Part shown: in pieces, positions 9,325-16,903 of the stretch
Numbering within the stretch: position 1 is the stretch's first letter
Layout: every line of letters begins with the position of its first letter
Source: Planctomycetota bacterium
Lineage (GTDB): Bacteria; Planctomycetota; UBA11346
Assembly (NCBI GenBank): GCA_022841245.1
Contig: JALHRW010000010.1
Span: forward strand, 1 to 53,111
Direction of reading: 5' to 3'
Length of the DNA stretch: 53,111 nt
The notes under the pieces: model-generated
The model's input: only the letters and a program-made list of their open reading frames with translations
Database searches by the model: none
Told to the model about the DNA's origin: nothing
Position numbers and translations under genes: made by a program

Positions 9325-10407
9325 TTAGCCCAGGGTCTTGAGCTGTTGGACCACCGCGTCGCCCATGGCGACCGTGTCGACGATGGTGCAGCCCGGCTGC
9401 TTGATGTCGCCGGTGCGCAGGCCCTTCTTCAGGACCGCCTTGATCGCCCGCTCGACCAGCGCGGCTTCGGCCTCCAGCTTGAGGCCGTAGCGCAGCAGCA
9501 GGGCGACGGTGCCGATGGTGGCGAGGGGGTTGGCCTTCTTCTGTCCGACGATGTCCGGCGCGCTGCCGTGGATCGGTTCGAAGAAGCCGACCGGCCCGCC
9601 GACGCTGGCCGAGGCGAGCATGCCGATCGAGCCGGTCAGCTGGCTGGCTTCGTCGGAGAGGATGTCGCCGAAGATGTTGCCGGTGACGATGACGTCGAAC
9701 TGCTTGGGGTCGCGGATCAGCTGCATCGCCGCGTTGTCGACGTACATGTGCGACAGGGCGACGTCGGGGAACTGCTTGCCGACGCGGATGGCGACCTCGC
9801 GCCACAGCTGCGACGACTCCAGCACGTTGGCCTTGTCGACCGAGCACACCTTCTTCTTGCGCCCGCGAGCGACCTCGAAGGCCATCTTGACGATGCGCTC
9901 GACCTCGAACTCGCTGTAGACCTCGGTGTTGAAGCCCTTGCGGGTGGCCCCGTGTCCTTCGATGCCGCGCGGCTGGCCGAAGTAGATGCCGCCGGTCAGC
10001 TCGCGCAGGACCATGATGTCGGTGCCCTTGAGCACCTCGGGCTTGATCGTCGAAGCGTCGACCAGCTCGTCGTAGACCACCGCCGGACGCAGGTTGGCCC
10101 AGGCGTCGAGCTCCTTGCGCAGCTTGAGCAGGCCGGCCTCGGGCTTGAGGTGGTGGGCGACGTTCTCCCACTTCGGTCCGCCGATGGCGCCGAAGAGCAG
10201 CGCGTGCGAGTCCTTGACGCCCTTCACCGTGTCGTCGGGCAGCGGTACACCGGTTGCGTCGATGGCGCAGCCACCCGCAAGATACTCCTTGAACGCGAAG
10301 TCGTGGCCGCACTTCGCGCCGATGGCGGCGAGGGCCTTGCGACCTTCGGCGACCACCTCGGGACCGATGCCGTCGCCGTTAATGACTGAAATCGTGTAGT
10401 TCGCCAT
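9325..10407 (-). CDS. leuB: 3-isopropylmalate dehydrogenase
   Basis: 360 residues from ATG 10407, with GGAGG 6 bases upstream. Oxidative decarboxylation of 3-isopropylmalate in leucine synthesis. Motifs: NGDGIGPEVV, the LRKELDAWANLRPA segment contacting substrate, VLRELTGGIYFG with E/L residues typical of LeuB, metal-site Asp in NIFGDILSDEASQ, and NAD-binding EPIHGSAPDIVGQKKANP. Length matches the family. No other leu gene is within the window, so the pathway is dispersed. Promoter at 10431-10458, divergent from nrdR. Confidence 0.95.
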   Translation of the reverse strand: MANYTISVINGDGIGPEVVAEGRKALAAIGAKCGHDFAFKEYLAGGCAIDATGVPLPDDTVKGVKDSHALLFGAIGGPKWENVAHHLKPEAGLLKLRKELDAWANLRPAVVYDELVDASTIKPEVLKGTDIMVLRELTGGIYFGQPRGIEGHGATRKGFNTEVYSEFEVERIVKMAFEVARGRKKKVCSVDKANVLESSQLWREVAIRVGKQFPDVALSHMYVDNAAMQLIRDPKQFDVIVTGNIFGDILSDEASQLTGSIGMLASASVGGPVGFFEPIHGSAPDIVGQKKANPLATIGTVALLLRYGLKLEAEAALVERAIKAVLKKGLRTGDIKQPGCTIVDTVAMGDAVVQQLKTLG

Positions 10408-10430
10408 GTCGCCTCCGCGTGTGGCGCGGC

Positions 10431-10458
10431 ACGCTAGGGGGCAGGGCCGGTGGCTCAA
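10431..10458 (-). promoter_or_regulatory. leuB promoter
   Basis: Minus strand: TTGAGC (10458-10453), 16 bases, TAGCGT (10436-10431). The start codon lies after a 23-base gap with a GGAGG ribosome site. The -35 overlaps the left arm of the 9-bp inverted repeat at 10456-10492. Confidence 0.55.
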
Positions 10459-10492
10459 GCGTCCCACCCATTGCAGTGGACCTGGACGCTTG
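10456..10492. repeat. 9-bp inverted repeat between leuB and nrdR
   Basis: CAAGCGTCC (10456-10464) and GGACGCTTG (10484-10492) with a 19-base spacer. The left arm overlaps the leuB -35. The right arm overlaps TTGCGG (10490-10495), a possible nrdR -35 with TAGGGT (10511-10516) 15 bases further. It could be an operator for both genes, or simply reflect two similar -35 elements in opposite directions. Confidence 0.5.
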
Positions 10493-10545
10493 CGGAACGC
10501 CCTCGGAGGTTAGGGTCGCCAACCCGACCCCAGAGACGAGCCGAC

Positions 10546-11010
10546 GTGCGTTGCCCACACTGCCAGCAAGATGATGACCGCGTGCTCGACTCGCGCGCGA
10601 CCGACGATGGCACCGCCATCCGTCGCCGCCGCGCCTGCAACGCCTGCAGCAAGCGCTTCACCACCTACGAGCGCATCGAGGGCGACGAGCAGATCCGCGT
10701 GGTCAAGCGCGACGGCCGCATCCAGAGCTTCGACCGGCGCAAGGTCCTGCAGGGCATGCTGACCGCCTGCGAGAAACGCCCGGTGCCGGGCGACGTGCTG
10801 GAAGCCTCGGCCAACCGCATCCAGCAGACCATCCTCGCCGAGGGCGAGCGCGAGGTCACCACCCGCCGGGTCGGCGAGCTGGTGATGGAGGAGCTGCGCA
10901 AGCTCGACCAGGTCGCCTATGTGCGCTTCGCCTCGGTCTACCGCCAGTTCAAGGACATCGACGAGTTCATCGCCGAGGTTGGGCGGGTGATCCGCAAGGA
11001 TCAGCCGTGA
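10546..11010 (+). CDS. nrdR: Transcriptional repressor NrdR
   Basis: 154 residues from GTG 10546. Zinc ribbon with C3, C6, C31 and C34 (MRCPHC, ACNAC), the RRRRACNACSKRFTTYER block, then an ATP-cone domain (VVKRDGRIQSFDRRKVLQGM to FASVYRQFKDIDEF). NrdR senses ATP/dATP and represses ribonucleotide reductase genes through NrdR boxes. The next gene starts inside its stop codon (GTGA) and also carries an ATP-cone, an uncommon pairing. No perfect NrdR box was recognised by eye in the upstream region. Confidence 0.96.
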   Translation: MRCPHCQQDDDRVLDSRATDDGTAIRRRRACNACSKRFTTYERIEGDEQIRVVKRDGRIQSFDRRKVLQGMLTACEKRPVPGDVLEASANRIQQTILAEGEREVTTRRVGELVMEELRKLDQVAYVRFASVYRQFKDIDEFIAEVGRVIRKDQP

Positions 11011-12422
11011 AACCGGCGAGCGTGCTCAAGCGCGACGGCTCGGCCGTTCCCTTCGAGGCCGGGCGCATCGCCCAGGCCATCGCCCGCGCCCTGGCTGCGG
11101 TCGGCGTGCGCGATGACGGGCTGTCGTCCGAACTCGCCCAGGTGGTCGAGGAGCATCTCGGCCGCACCGCCGAACGCGCCGCGGTCGGCCTTGAGGAGGT
11201 GCAGGACGCGGTCGTGCACGTGCTGCAGGAGAGCGGCCATTACGAGGTGGCGATCGCCTACGCCCGCTACCGCGACGCCCGCGAGCGCGCCCGCCGCGAA
11301 CGCCGGGCACGTGGCGACCGCCACGTTCCGCTGCACCTCGAGGTCACCGAGCCCGACGGGCGGCATCGTGCGTGGAGCGCCGACTGGCTGGTCGAGCGCC
11401 TCGCCCGCCGCCACCTGCTGTCCGGCGTGCAGGCGATCGACGTGCTGGCGGTGGTCGAGGACCAGCTGGCGCAGAGCCCGGCTACGGAGCTGTCCGTCGC
11501 CCTGGTCGACGCCCTGGTCGAGGGCGCCCTGGTCCGCCTCGGCCTGACCGCCAACGCCCTGGCCCACGGCGATGTGCGCGTTCCACGCGAGGAATTGCGC
11601 GCCGCCCTCGAATGCGGTGATGGCTGCAAGGCGCTGAGTCTGGCCGGACGCGCTGCCTTCCGCCAGGAGGCGGCGCACGGCTCGCTGCCGCCGGCGGTGG
11701 CCAAGCTGTGGAGCCGCGGCCGGCTGTGGGTCGACGGACTCGACGATCCGCTGCGCGGTGCGCAGGCCACCAGTGTGATCGAGCAGGCCGGCAATCCGTG
11801 GCAGGTCATCGCCATGGCCGCGGCGCAGGCGATCGAGGGTGCGTGCTCGTGGCGCCGCGTGCGCATCGTCCTGCCGCCGTCGATCCTCGGCCATCTGGAA
11901 CGCGGTTCGACCCTGCTGCACGAGCCGATCAATGCCATCGCCCGCACCGCTCAGGTGCTGCTCTACTGCGACGGCCGCACCCCGCTGCTCGAACGCTGGC
12001 CGTTCGCCGGCAGTCAGGTCGGCCTGGCGATCTACAACGACGACTTCCTCCTCGCCCGGCAGCTGACCGAGCGCAACCTGCCGCTGCTCTCGGGCGCGCA
12101 GTACGCCCGCGGCGGCTGGCAGCACCGCGTCGCGGTCGAGGTCGCGCTCAACGCCCAGGGGTTGGAGAACGAGTGGTCGCAGCTCGACCTGCTGGCGATG
12201 GGCGCCGGCACCGCCGCCACGACCCGCCTGGCCCGCCTGCCCGCCGGCGCGCGCGAGGGTGATCTGCGCTTCGCCATCTTCGGCCTAGCTGCCGGCTCGC
12301 CCTCGGTCGAATACCTCGAGCGCCAGGTGGTGCAGGAGGGCCTGCGCCAGGGACTGTCGTTCACCCGCGCTGCCAACCTGCCAGCCGAGGCCTGCGCGCA
12401 CCTGGGGCGGCTGTTGGAGTGA
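11007..12422 (+). CDS. ATP-cone protein, ribonucleotide-reductase-like without catalytic motifs
   Basis: 471 residues, GTG start overlapping the nrdR stop by 4 bases, so translation is coupled. Residues 1-95 are an ATP-cone (VLKRDGSAVPFEAGRIAQAIARAL ... HYEVAIAYARYRDARERA). Residues about 118-190 look like a second helical cone-like module (WLVERLARRHLLSG to LVDALVEGALVRLG). The remaining 280 residues have regular strands and helices, but I see no glycyl-radical motif (such as RVCGY) and no paired catalytic cysteines; Cys residues are scattered. It may be a degenerate anaerobic/B12 reductase relative or a nucleotide-sensing partner of NrdR. Function unknown. Confidence 0.75.
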   Translation: MKPASVLKRDGSAVPFEAGRIAQAIARALAAVGVRDDGLSSELAQVVEEHLGRTAERAAVGLEEVQDAVVHVLQESGHYEVAIAYARYRDARERARRERRARGDRHVPLHLEVTEPDGRHRAWSADWLVERLARRHLLSGVQAIDVLAVVEDQLAQSPATELSVALVDALVEGALVRLGLTANALAHGDVRVPREELRAALECGDGCKALSLAGRAAFRQEAAHGSLPPAVAKLWSRGRLWVDGLDDPLRGAQATSVIEQAGNPWQVIAMAAAQAIEGACSWRRVRIVLPPSILGHLERGSTLLHEPINAIARTAQVLLYCDGRTPLLERWPFAGSQVGLAIYNDDFLLARQLTERNLPLLSGAQYARGGWQHRVAVEVALNAQGLENEWSQLDLLAMGAGTAATTRLARLPAGAREGDLRFAIFGLAAGSPSVEYLERQVVQEGLRQGLSFTRAANLPAEACAHLGRLLE

Positions 12423-12425
12423 CCC

Positions 12426-12498
12426 GGGAGCGCTGCACTCCATGTGCGGCTCGGATGAGATGCCCACCAAGGCAGCCGCACGGGAGTGCGGCGCTCCC
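12426..12498. terminator. Long (~24 bp) hairpin between convergent genes
   Basis: A 15-bp helix with one GU pair joins 12426-12440 (GGGAGCGCTGCACTC) to 12484-12498. After a C-G pair and a small bulge, 8 bp join GTGCGGCT (12444-12451) to AGCCGCAC (12474-12481). The apical loop is 22 bases. It fills nearly all the space between the ATP-cone gene and the DUF4388 kinase. It may be a bidirectional terminator or a structured RNA; no U-tract is present. Confidence 0.5.
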
Positions 12499-12503
12499 AG
12501 GGG

Positions 12504-13850
12504 CTACCCGCCTTCGGCGGCCTGTTCGCTGCGGAAATACTGCCAGAACGACGTGCGGCGCTTGATCACCTTGCTGCGCTCGTCGTTGAGGTCGGCGAGC
12601 TGCTCCAGCACCTCGCGGTGGGTCTGCGGCCGTGCCGAGGGGTCGGTGGCGAGCATGCGCATGGCGAGATCGGATAGGCCTTTGTCCGCTTCGGCCCAGA
12701 CCTGCTGCGGATACGGCGGCAGCTCGCGCAGACGCTTGACCATCAACTGGATCGGGTCGGGGTCGCTGAACGGCGGCTGGCCGGTCAGGGCGTGGTAGAG
12801 GGTGGCGCCGAGCGAGTAGATGTCGCTGCGCTGGTCGGCCTTGGCCACGCCGCCTTCGACCAGTTCCGGGGCGATGTAGGTCGGTGTGCCAATGACTGTG
12901 CCCTTGCTGACCAGCTGGCTGTGCAGTCCGCCCTTGTCGTGGCCCGGCACACCGGCGAGGCCGTAGTCGGCGATGCGCACGCGGCCGCCCTTGTCGAGCA
13001 GCAGATTGTCCGGCTTGATGTCGCAGTGGATCAGGCCGCAGGTCTCGTAGGCGTAGGCCAGGCCCTCGGCGACCTGGGCGAACATCGGCAGGCAGGTGTT
13101 CGCATGCAGGTGGACGCGCGACTTGATCAGCCGGGCCATCGATTGGCCGTCGATGTACTCCATGACCAGGAACGGATAGGCGCCGAGGTCGTCGAAGTCG
13201 AAGATGCGCATGATCGCCGGATGGCCGAGGCGGGCGAGCACCTGCGCCTCGTTGGCGGTCAGCAGCAGGGCGTGCGGTGCGCCCTCGGCGCCGGGCAGCA
13301 GCACCTTGACCACGACATCGATCTTCAGCGTCTGGTGCCAGGCGAGGAAGATCAGCGAATTGGCGCCGCGGGCGAATTCGGTGACCAGCCGGCAGCGGCC
13401 GAGGGTAGCGCCGACTGCGGGCGCGGCCTGGCGCATGCCCGAGCCGTCGCCGCCGCGGCTGGGCCGCGGGGGGACCTTGATCCCGGCGTCGCCCAGCACC
13501 CGGGCGATCGACTGCAGGACGAAGGCGGTGTCCTGGTGGATATTGCGCGGGGGGCGGGTCGTGCCCTGGGTCAGGTTGAACTCCGCATCCTCGAGCATGA
13601 TCGTGCGGGTCAGCGCAGCCGTGCCGGTGTGGTCGCCGAAGGTGGCATGACGCAGGCGGCCGCCTTCGATATGGATGTCGGAGACGTTCGCACCGCTGGT
13701 GATGCGCAGCAGTCCGCTCAGCTGCAGGTCGCGGCACGATTCGAGGATCTCGAGCAGGCCCGGGCGGGCGACGCGGCCGTGGAACGACTGCGCCCGGATG
13801 GCGGGCTGCTGGGGGAGATCGGGGACGGAGGCCGGCACGGGCGGCATCAT
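12504..13850 (-). CDS. DUF4388-Ser/Thr protein kinase fusion (non-RD)
   Basis: 448 residues. Residues about 20-125 form a DUF4388 (PATAN-type) domain: FHGRVARPGLLEILESCRDLQLSGLLRIT, IHIEGGRLRHATFGDHTGTAALTRTI. The kinase domain follows with a degenerate glycine loop (EFARGANSLIFLAWH), ATP Lys in VVVKVLLP, catalytic loop LIHCDIKPDNLLL and DYG for DFG, then GTPTYIAPELVEGG. The Cys in place of Arg before the catalytic Asp makes it a non-RD kinase, which usually does not need activation-loop phosphorylation. Asp and Lys of catalysis are kept, so it may be active. The start at 13850 (ATGATG) could be 13847. Cytoplasmic. Confidence 0.9.
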   Translation of the reverse strand: MMPPVPASVPDLPQQPAIRAQSFHGRVARPGLLEILESCRDLQLSGLLRITSGANVSDIHIEGGRLRHATFGDHTGTAALTRTIMLEDAEFNLTQGTTRPPRNIHQDTAFVLQSIARVLGDAGIKVPPRPSRGGDGSGMRQAAPAVGATLGRCRLVTEFARGANSLIFLAWHQTLKIDVVVKVLLPGAEGAPHALLLTANEAQVLARLGHPAIMRIFDFDDLGAYPFLVMEYIDGQSMARLIKSRVHLHANTCLPMFAQVAEGLAYAYETCGLIHCDIKPDNLLLDKGGRVRIADYGLAGVPGHDKGGLHSQLVSKGTVIGTPTYIAPELVEGGVAKADQRSDIYSLGATLYHALTGQPPFSDPDPIQLMVKRLRELPPYPQQVWAEADKGLSDLAMRMLATDPSARPQTHREVLEQLADLNDERSKVIKRRTSFWQYFRSEQAAEGG

Positions 13851-13879
13851 GCGCTGCGGGCTCCTGACGGGAAGAGCCT

Positions 13880-13908
13880 GCTGGCGCTACGCTGGTTCCT
13901 CCTAGAGT
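13880..13908 (+). promoter_or_regulatory. Possible promoter of the psd operon
   Basis: TAGAGT at 13903-13908 ends 8 bases before ATG 13917; a weak -35 (CTGGCG, 13881-13886) lies 16 bases upstream. If used, the mRNA would be leaderless, and there is no ribosome site in front of the ATG. Confidence 0.4.
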
Positions 13909-13916
13909 CCCCGCCC

Positions 13917-14303
13917 ATGCGCCTGGCGGATGCCGCCCATGTCGATCTGGGCTCCTTCTACGCCCGACAACCCGGTCTTGGCCGGGTCTATCGGCTTGCC
14001 GGATATGCCGCCTGCCTGGCGGTGCTGTGGCAGGCCCACTCGCCCCGTAACATCGCCACCCTCCTGGTCGTCCTGCTGGTCGCCTGGCTGATGGCGTGGA
14101 AGCGCGAGGTCGGCTCGTTGTTCCGCGCTCCGCTGGTCGGAGCGATCCTGATGTGCGCTGTGCTGCTGACCGCCGCCCGTCTCGGCCATCCGCTGCAGGG
14201 GGCCGCTCCGCCGCCGCCGCCGGCATCCAATGGCCGCCGTCCGATCGAGATCCGCTTCCACGACGAGCCGCCGCCACCGGCGCCACCAGGAGTACGTCCG
14301 TGA
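13917..14303 (+). CDS. Small membrane protein with proline-rich tail
   Basis: 128 residues from ATG 13917. It starts with a soluble segment (AAHVDLGSFYARQPG), then three likely membrane helices (LAGYAACLAVLW, IATLLVVLLVAWLMAW, LVGAILMCAVLLTAA) and a C-terminal proline-rich tail with two PPPP runs. I do not recognise a family. The psd start codon overlaps its stop (GTGA), so it is the first gene of the phospholipid operon and may relate to membrane lipid synthesis; that is inferred from position only. The frame extends far upstream, but that part is antisense to the kinase. Confidence 0.6.
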   Translation: MRLADAAHVDLGSFYARQPGLGRVYRLAGYAACLAVLWQAHSPRNIATLLVVLLVAWLMAWKREVGSLFRAPLVGAILMCAVLLTAARLGHPLQGAAPPPPPASNGRRPIEIRFHDEPPPPAPPGVRP

Positions 14304-14962
14304 TCGCTCGCTGGGGCATCGTCCCGATCCTGGTTTCGTGGGGCGTGGTCGGCTGGGGCGCCTGGCTGCTGCCCGAAGGTCTGCCGCGCGACATCGGCAT
14401 CGCCGTGGCGCTCGGCCTCGGCCTGTTCGTGCTGTGGTTCTTCCGCAGCCCGCGCCGCATCCCGCCGCCCGGACCGCATCGCCTGGTCGCGCCGGCCGAC
14501 GGCGTGGTCTGGGATGTCGACGAGATGCCCGAACCGGTGGTGATCGGCGGCCAAGCCCGCCGTATCGGCATCTTCCTCAGCGTCTTCGATGTGCATGTGA
14601 ACCGCTCGCCCTGCGCCGGCACCGTGACCTACGCTGCCTACCGGCCGGGCCGCTTCCTCGACGTGCGCCATCCCGACTGCTCCGAGCGCAATGAGGCCAA
14701 CACCCTCGGCATCGCCTGCGCGGATGAGGTCGGCAAGGACATCCGCATCGTCGTGCGCCAGCTCGCCGGCCTGATCGCCCGCCGCATCATCTGCACGCAC
14801 GGCGTCGGCGACCGCCTCGCCCGGGGCGAGCTCTTCGGTATGATCCGCTTCGGCAGCCGTACCGAGCTGTACGTGCCCCTCGACCGCCCGCACACCGTGC
14901 TGGTCAAGCGCGGCGACCGGGTGAAAGGCGGAGAAACCGTACTGGTCGAGTTCACGCCGTGA
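14300..14962 (+). CDS. psd: Phosphatidylserine decarboxylase (short type)
   Basis: 220 residues from GTG 14300 inside the previous stop. Converts phosphatidylserine to phosphatidylethanolamine at the membrane. Two N-terminal membrane helices precede LVAPADGVVWDV, FLSVFDVHVNRSPCAGTV (catalytic His region), NEANTLGI and MIRFGSRTELYVPL. The self-cleavage site is FGS-R, as in the short bacterial decarboxylases that become a beta and a pyruvoyl alpha chain at the Ser. It is followed directly by pssA (4-base overlap), so the two consecutive steps of PE synthesis are encoded in pathway-reverse order. Confidence 0.94.
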   Translation: MIARWGIVPILVSWGVVGWGAWLLPEGLPRDIGIAVALGLGLFVLWFFRSPRRIPPPGPHRLVAPADGVVWDVDEMPEPVVIGGQARRIGIFLSVFDVHVNRSPCAGTVTYAAYRPGRFLDVRHPDCSERNEANTLGIACADEVGKDIRIVVRQLAGLIARRIICTHGVGDRLARGELFGMIRFGSRTELYVPLDRPHTVLVKRGDRVKGGETVLVEFTP

Positions 14963-15912
14963 ACGAGAAGCTGCAGCAGCGGCTGAAGCGTCTGAAGACC
15001 CTCCCGGTCTTCCCCACGCTGCTGACTGCCGGCAATCTCGCCTGCGGCATCACCGCCGTGCTGTGCGCCGCCTCCTATGTGCCCGGCAGCCCCGCCCACA
15101 GCTGGATGCTGCTGATCGGCGCCAGCGCCGTGTTCGTTGCCATGATCTTCGACATGTTCGACGGCAAGGTCGCGCGCATGACGCGGACGGCCGGGCCGTT
15201 CGGCGCTGAGCTGGACAGCCTCGCCGACGTGGTCTCGTTCGGCGTGGCGCCGGCGATCCTGGTCCACCGGCTGGTCCTCGGCCAGCCCGGCGTGTTCGCC
15301 TACGGCGACAAGCTGCTGTGGTTCGTCACCGTGTTCTATGCCGTGATGGCCGCCATCCGCCTGGCCCGCTACAACGTCGAGCACAGCGACGAGGCGACGC
15401 CGTGGTTCCGCGGCCTGCCCAGCCCGGGCGCCGCGGCGCTGGTATGCGGCTGGGTGATGTTCCACCAGTACGCGCTGCTCTACCCCGACAAGCTGATAGC
15501 CCGCTGGCTGGCCGATACCGGCCTGATCGTGCCGGGCAGCTGGAGCGGCCTGGAGAGCATGGATCCCTTCCGCTGGGCCCTGGTCGGCATCACGGTCGGC
15601 GCCGGCCTGCTGATGGTCTCGACGGTGCGCTATCCGCATGCCGGCAACACGCTGTTCGGCCGCCTGAGCTTCCGCTCGATGATCATGCTGATCATGCTCA
15701 TCGCCGGCCTGGTCATCGTGCCCTTCCCATACGTGCTCTTCTTCGGCACGTCCGGCTATGTCGCCTGGGGCCTGTTCCGCGGCAGCTACGAGGTGTGGCG
15801 CAACTGGCGGCAGGGTCGCAGCCCGCTCACCGACGAAGATGAAGAAGATGCCGATGATCTCGGCGAGGGCGACGACCAGGGCAAGGACGTCGGCCCGGCG
15901 CCTGGACGCTGA
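14959..15912 (+). CDS. pssA: CDP-diacylglycerol-serine O-phosphatidyltransferase
   Basis: 317 residues from GTG 14959. CDP-alcohol phosphatidyltransferase motif visible as FDMFDGKVARMTRTAGPFG followed by ELDSLADVVSFG, with the spacing DGX2ARX8GX3DX3D that binds CDP and metal. Starts with an amphipathic basic helix (QQRLKRLKTLPVFPTLLTAGN), followed by several membrane helices and an acidic tail (DEDEEDADDLGEGDD). Makes phosphatidylserine from CDP-diacylglycerol and serine. A 317-residue length and acidic tail exceed the B. subtilis type slightly. Confidence 0.94.
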   Translation: MNEKLQQRLKRLKTLPVFPTLLTAGNLACGITAVLCAASYVPGSPAHSWMLLIGASAVFVAMIFDMFDGKVARMTRTAGPFGAELDSLADVVSFGVAPAILVHRLVLGQPGVFAYGDKLLWFVTVFYAVMAAIRLARYNVEHSDEATPWFRGLPSPGAAALVCGWVMFHQYALLYPDKLIARWLADTGLIVPGSWSGLESMDPFRWALVGITVGAGLLMVSTVRYPHAGNTLFGRLSFRSMIMLIMLIAGLVIVPFPYVLFFGTSGYVAWGLFRGSYEVWRNWRQGRSPLTDEDEEDADDLGEGDDQGKDVGPAPGR

Positions 15913-15919
15913 TCCGTCC

Positions 15920-16882
15920 GTGTTTCTCGAACCTGGCGACGACCACCCCAACGCCCCGTGTCCGGCGGCGGAGATCGCCGGCCGGCTGCGCGTGGCGGAG
16001 AGCGACGTCATGGCCTGGATCGCCGACGGCTGCCCTGCCCTGTCCGATGGCAGGCTCGATCCCTATATCGTGAGCAACTGGCTGAGCTGGGGCCGCCTGG
16101 ATCGCTGCCCAGCACTGGCCCGACGCTGGAACGCCTGGCTGCGCTGGTTCACCACCACCGGCCGGCCCTGCCGCATCGTCGTCCAGCGCGCCCAGACGTG
16201 CCTGCTGCCCGCCTCGCGCGCTCTGCGCTGGCAGGTGCCGGAGCCGGGCGACGCTCCGGGTCAGCGCGTCCTTGCCCGGCAGTGGGATGAGGGCGAACCA
16301 GGCGAGGGCTGCCGACAGCTCGAACGTGCGCCCGCTCGCGAGCACCGCTGGGCGGCGGAAGATGAACTTGCTCTGGAGCCGCAGGCGGCCGAACCGCGCG
16401 ATCGCGCCATGTTCGAAGGCTTGCTCAGCGAACTCGCCGCCAGCTTCACCTATGCCTACCGTCGCCATCGGCCCGGCGAGCCGGTCACCAACACGGGCAC
16501 CTGCCTTGATCTCGCGCGCTTGTGCGGTGACGAACTGACCCGACTCGGACGGCCGTGGCGGCTGGTTTCCGGCGTGGTGGCGCATCGCGGTCTGGCCAAT
16601 GCGCATTTCTGGGTCGAGGCCGATGATGGTCCGGCAGGCTGGATCCCGCTCGATCCGACCATTCCGGCGGTGGCGCGCATGCTCGGAGCCGATTGGCGAG
16701 CAACCGTGCCGCTGGCGGTGGGACGGCACGACGCCCGCCGCATTCGCGTGGCGGCTGCGGCGGGCCCGGTCAGTGACGACTTTGATGGGATCGGCGGACG
16801 GCTCGATGCAGAAGGCGACGAGGCCATCTACTGCACCGACTGGGCGATAGGTGAGTGCGGTTGGAGCATTGCCGCCGCCTGA
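15920..16882 (+). CDS. Transglutaminase-like protein with N-terminal HTH-like domain
   Basis: 320 residues from GTG 15920, 7 bases after pssA. The C-terminal half has the transglutaminase/cysteine-protease triad in order: Cys195 (NTGTCLDLARL), His229 (NAHFWVEA) and Asp245 (PLDPTIP). The first 50 residues (CPAAEIAGRLRVAESDVMAWIADGCP) resemble an excisionase/MerR-like helix-turn-helix. No signal peptide is seen, so it is probably cytoplasmic. The substrate is unknown; it could be a peptidase or amidase. An acidic, Glu-rich linker joins the domains. The transglutaminase call is good, the HTH call tentative. Confidence 0.75.
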   Translation: MFLEPGDDHPNAPCPAAEIAGRLRVAESDVMAWIADGCPALSDGRLDPYIVSNWLSWGRLDRCPALARRWNAWLRWFTTTGRPCRIVVQRAQTCLLPASRALRWQVPEPGDAPGQRVLARQWDEGEPGEGCRQLERAPAREHRWAAEDELALEPQAAEPRDRAMFEGLLSELAASFTYAYRRHRPGEPVTNTGTCLDLARLCGDELTRLGRPWRLVSGVVAHRGLANAHFWVEADDGPAGWIPLDPTIPAVARMLGADWRATVPLAVGRHDARRIRVAAAAGPVSDDFDGIGGRLDAEGDEAIYCTDWAIGECGWSIAAA

Positions 16883-16903
16883 ACCACCGGCAGGCTCCTG
16901 CCC

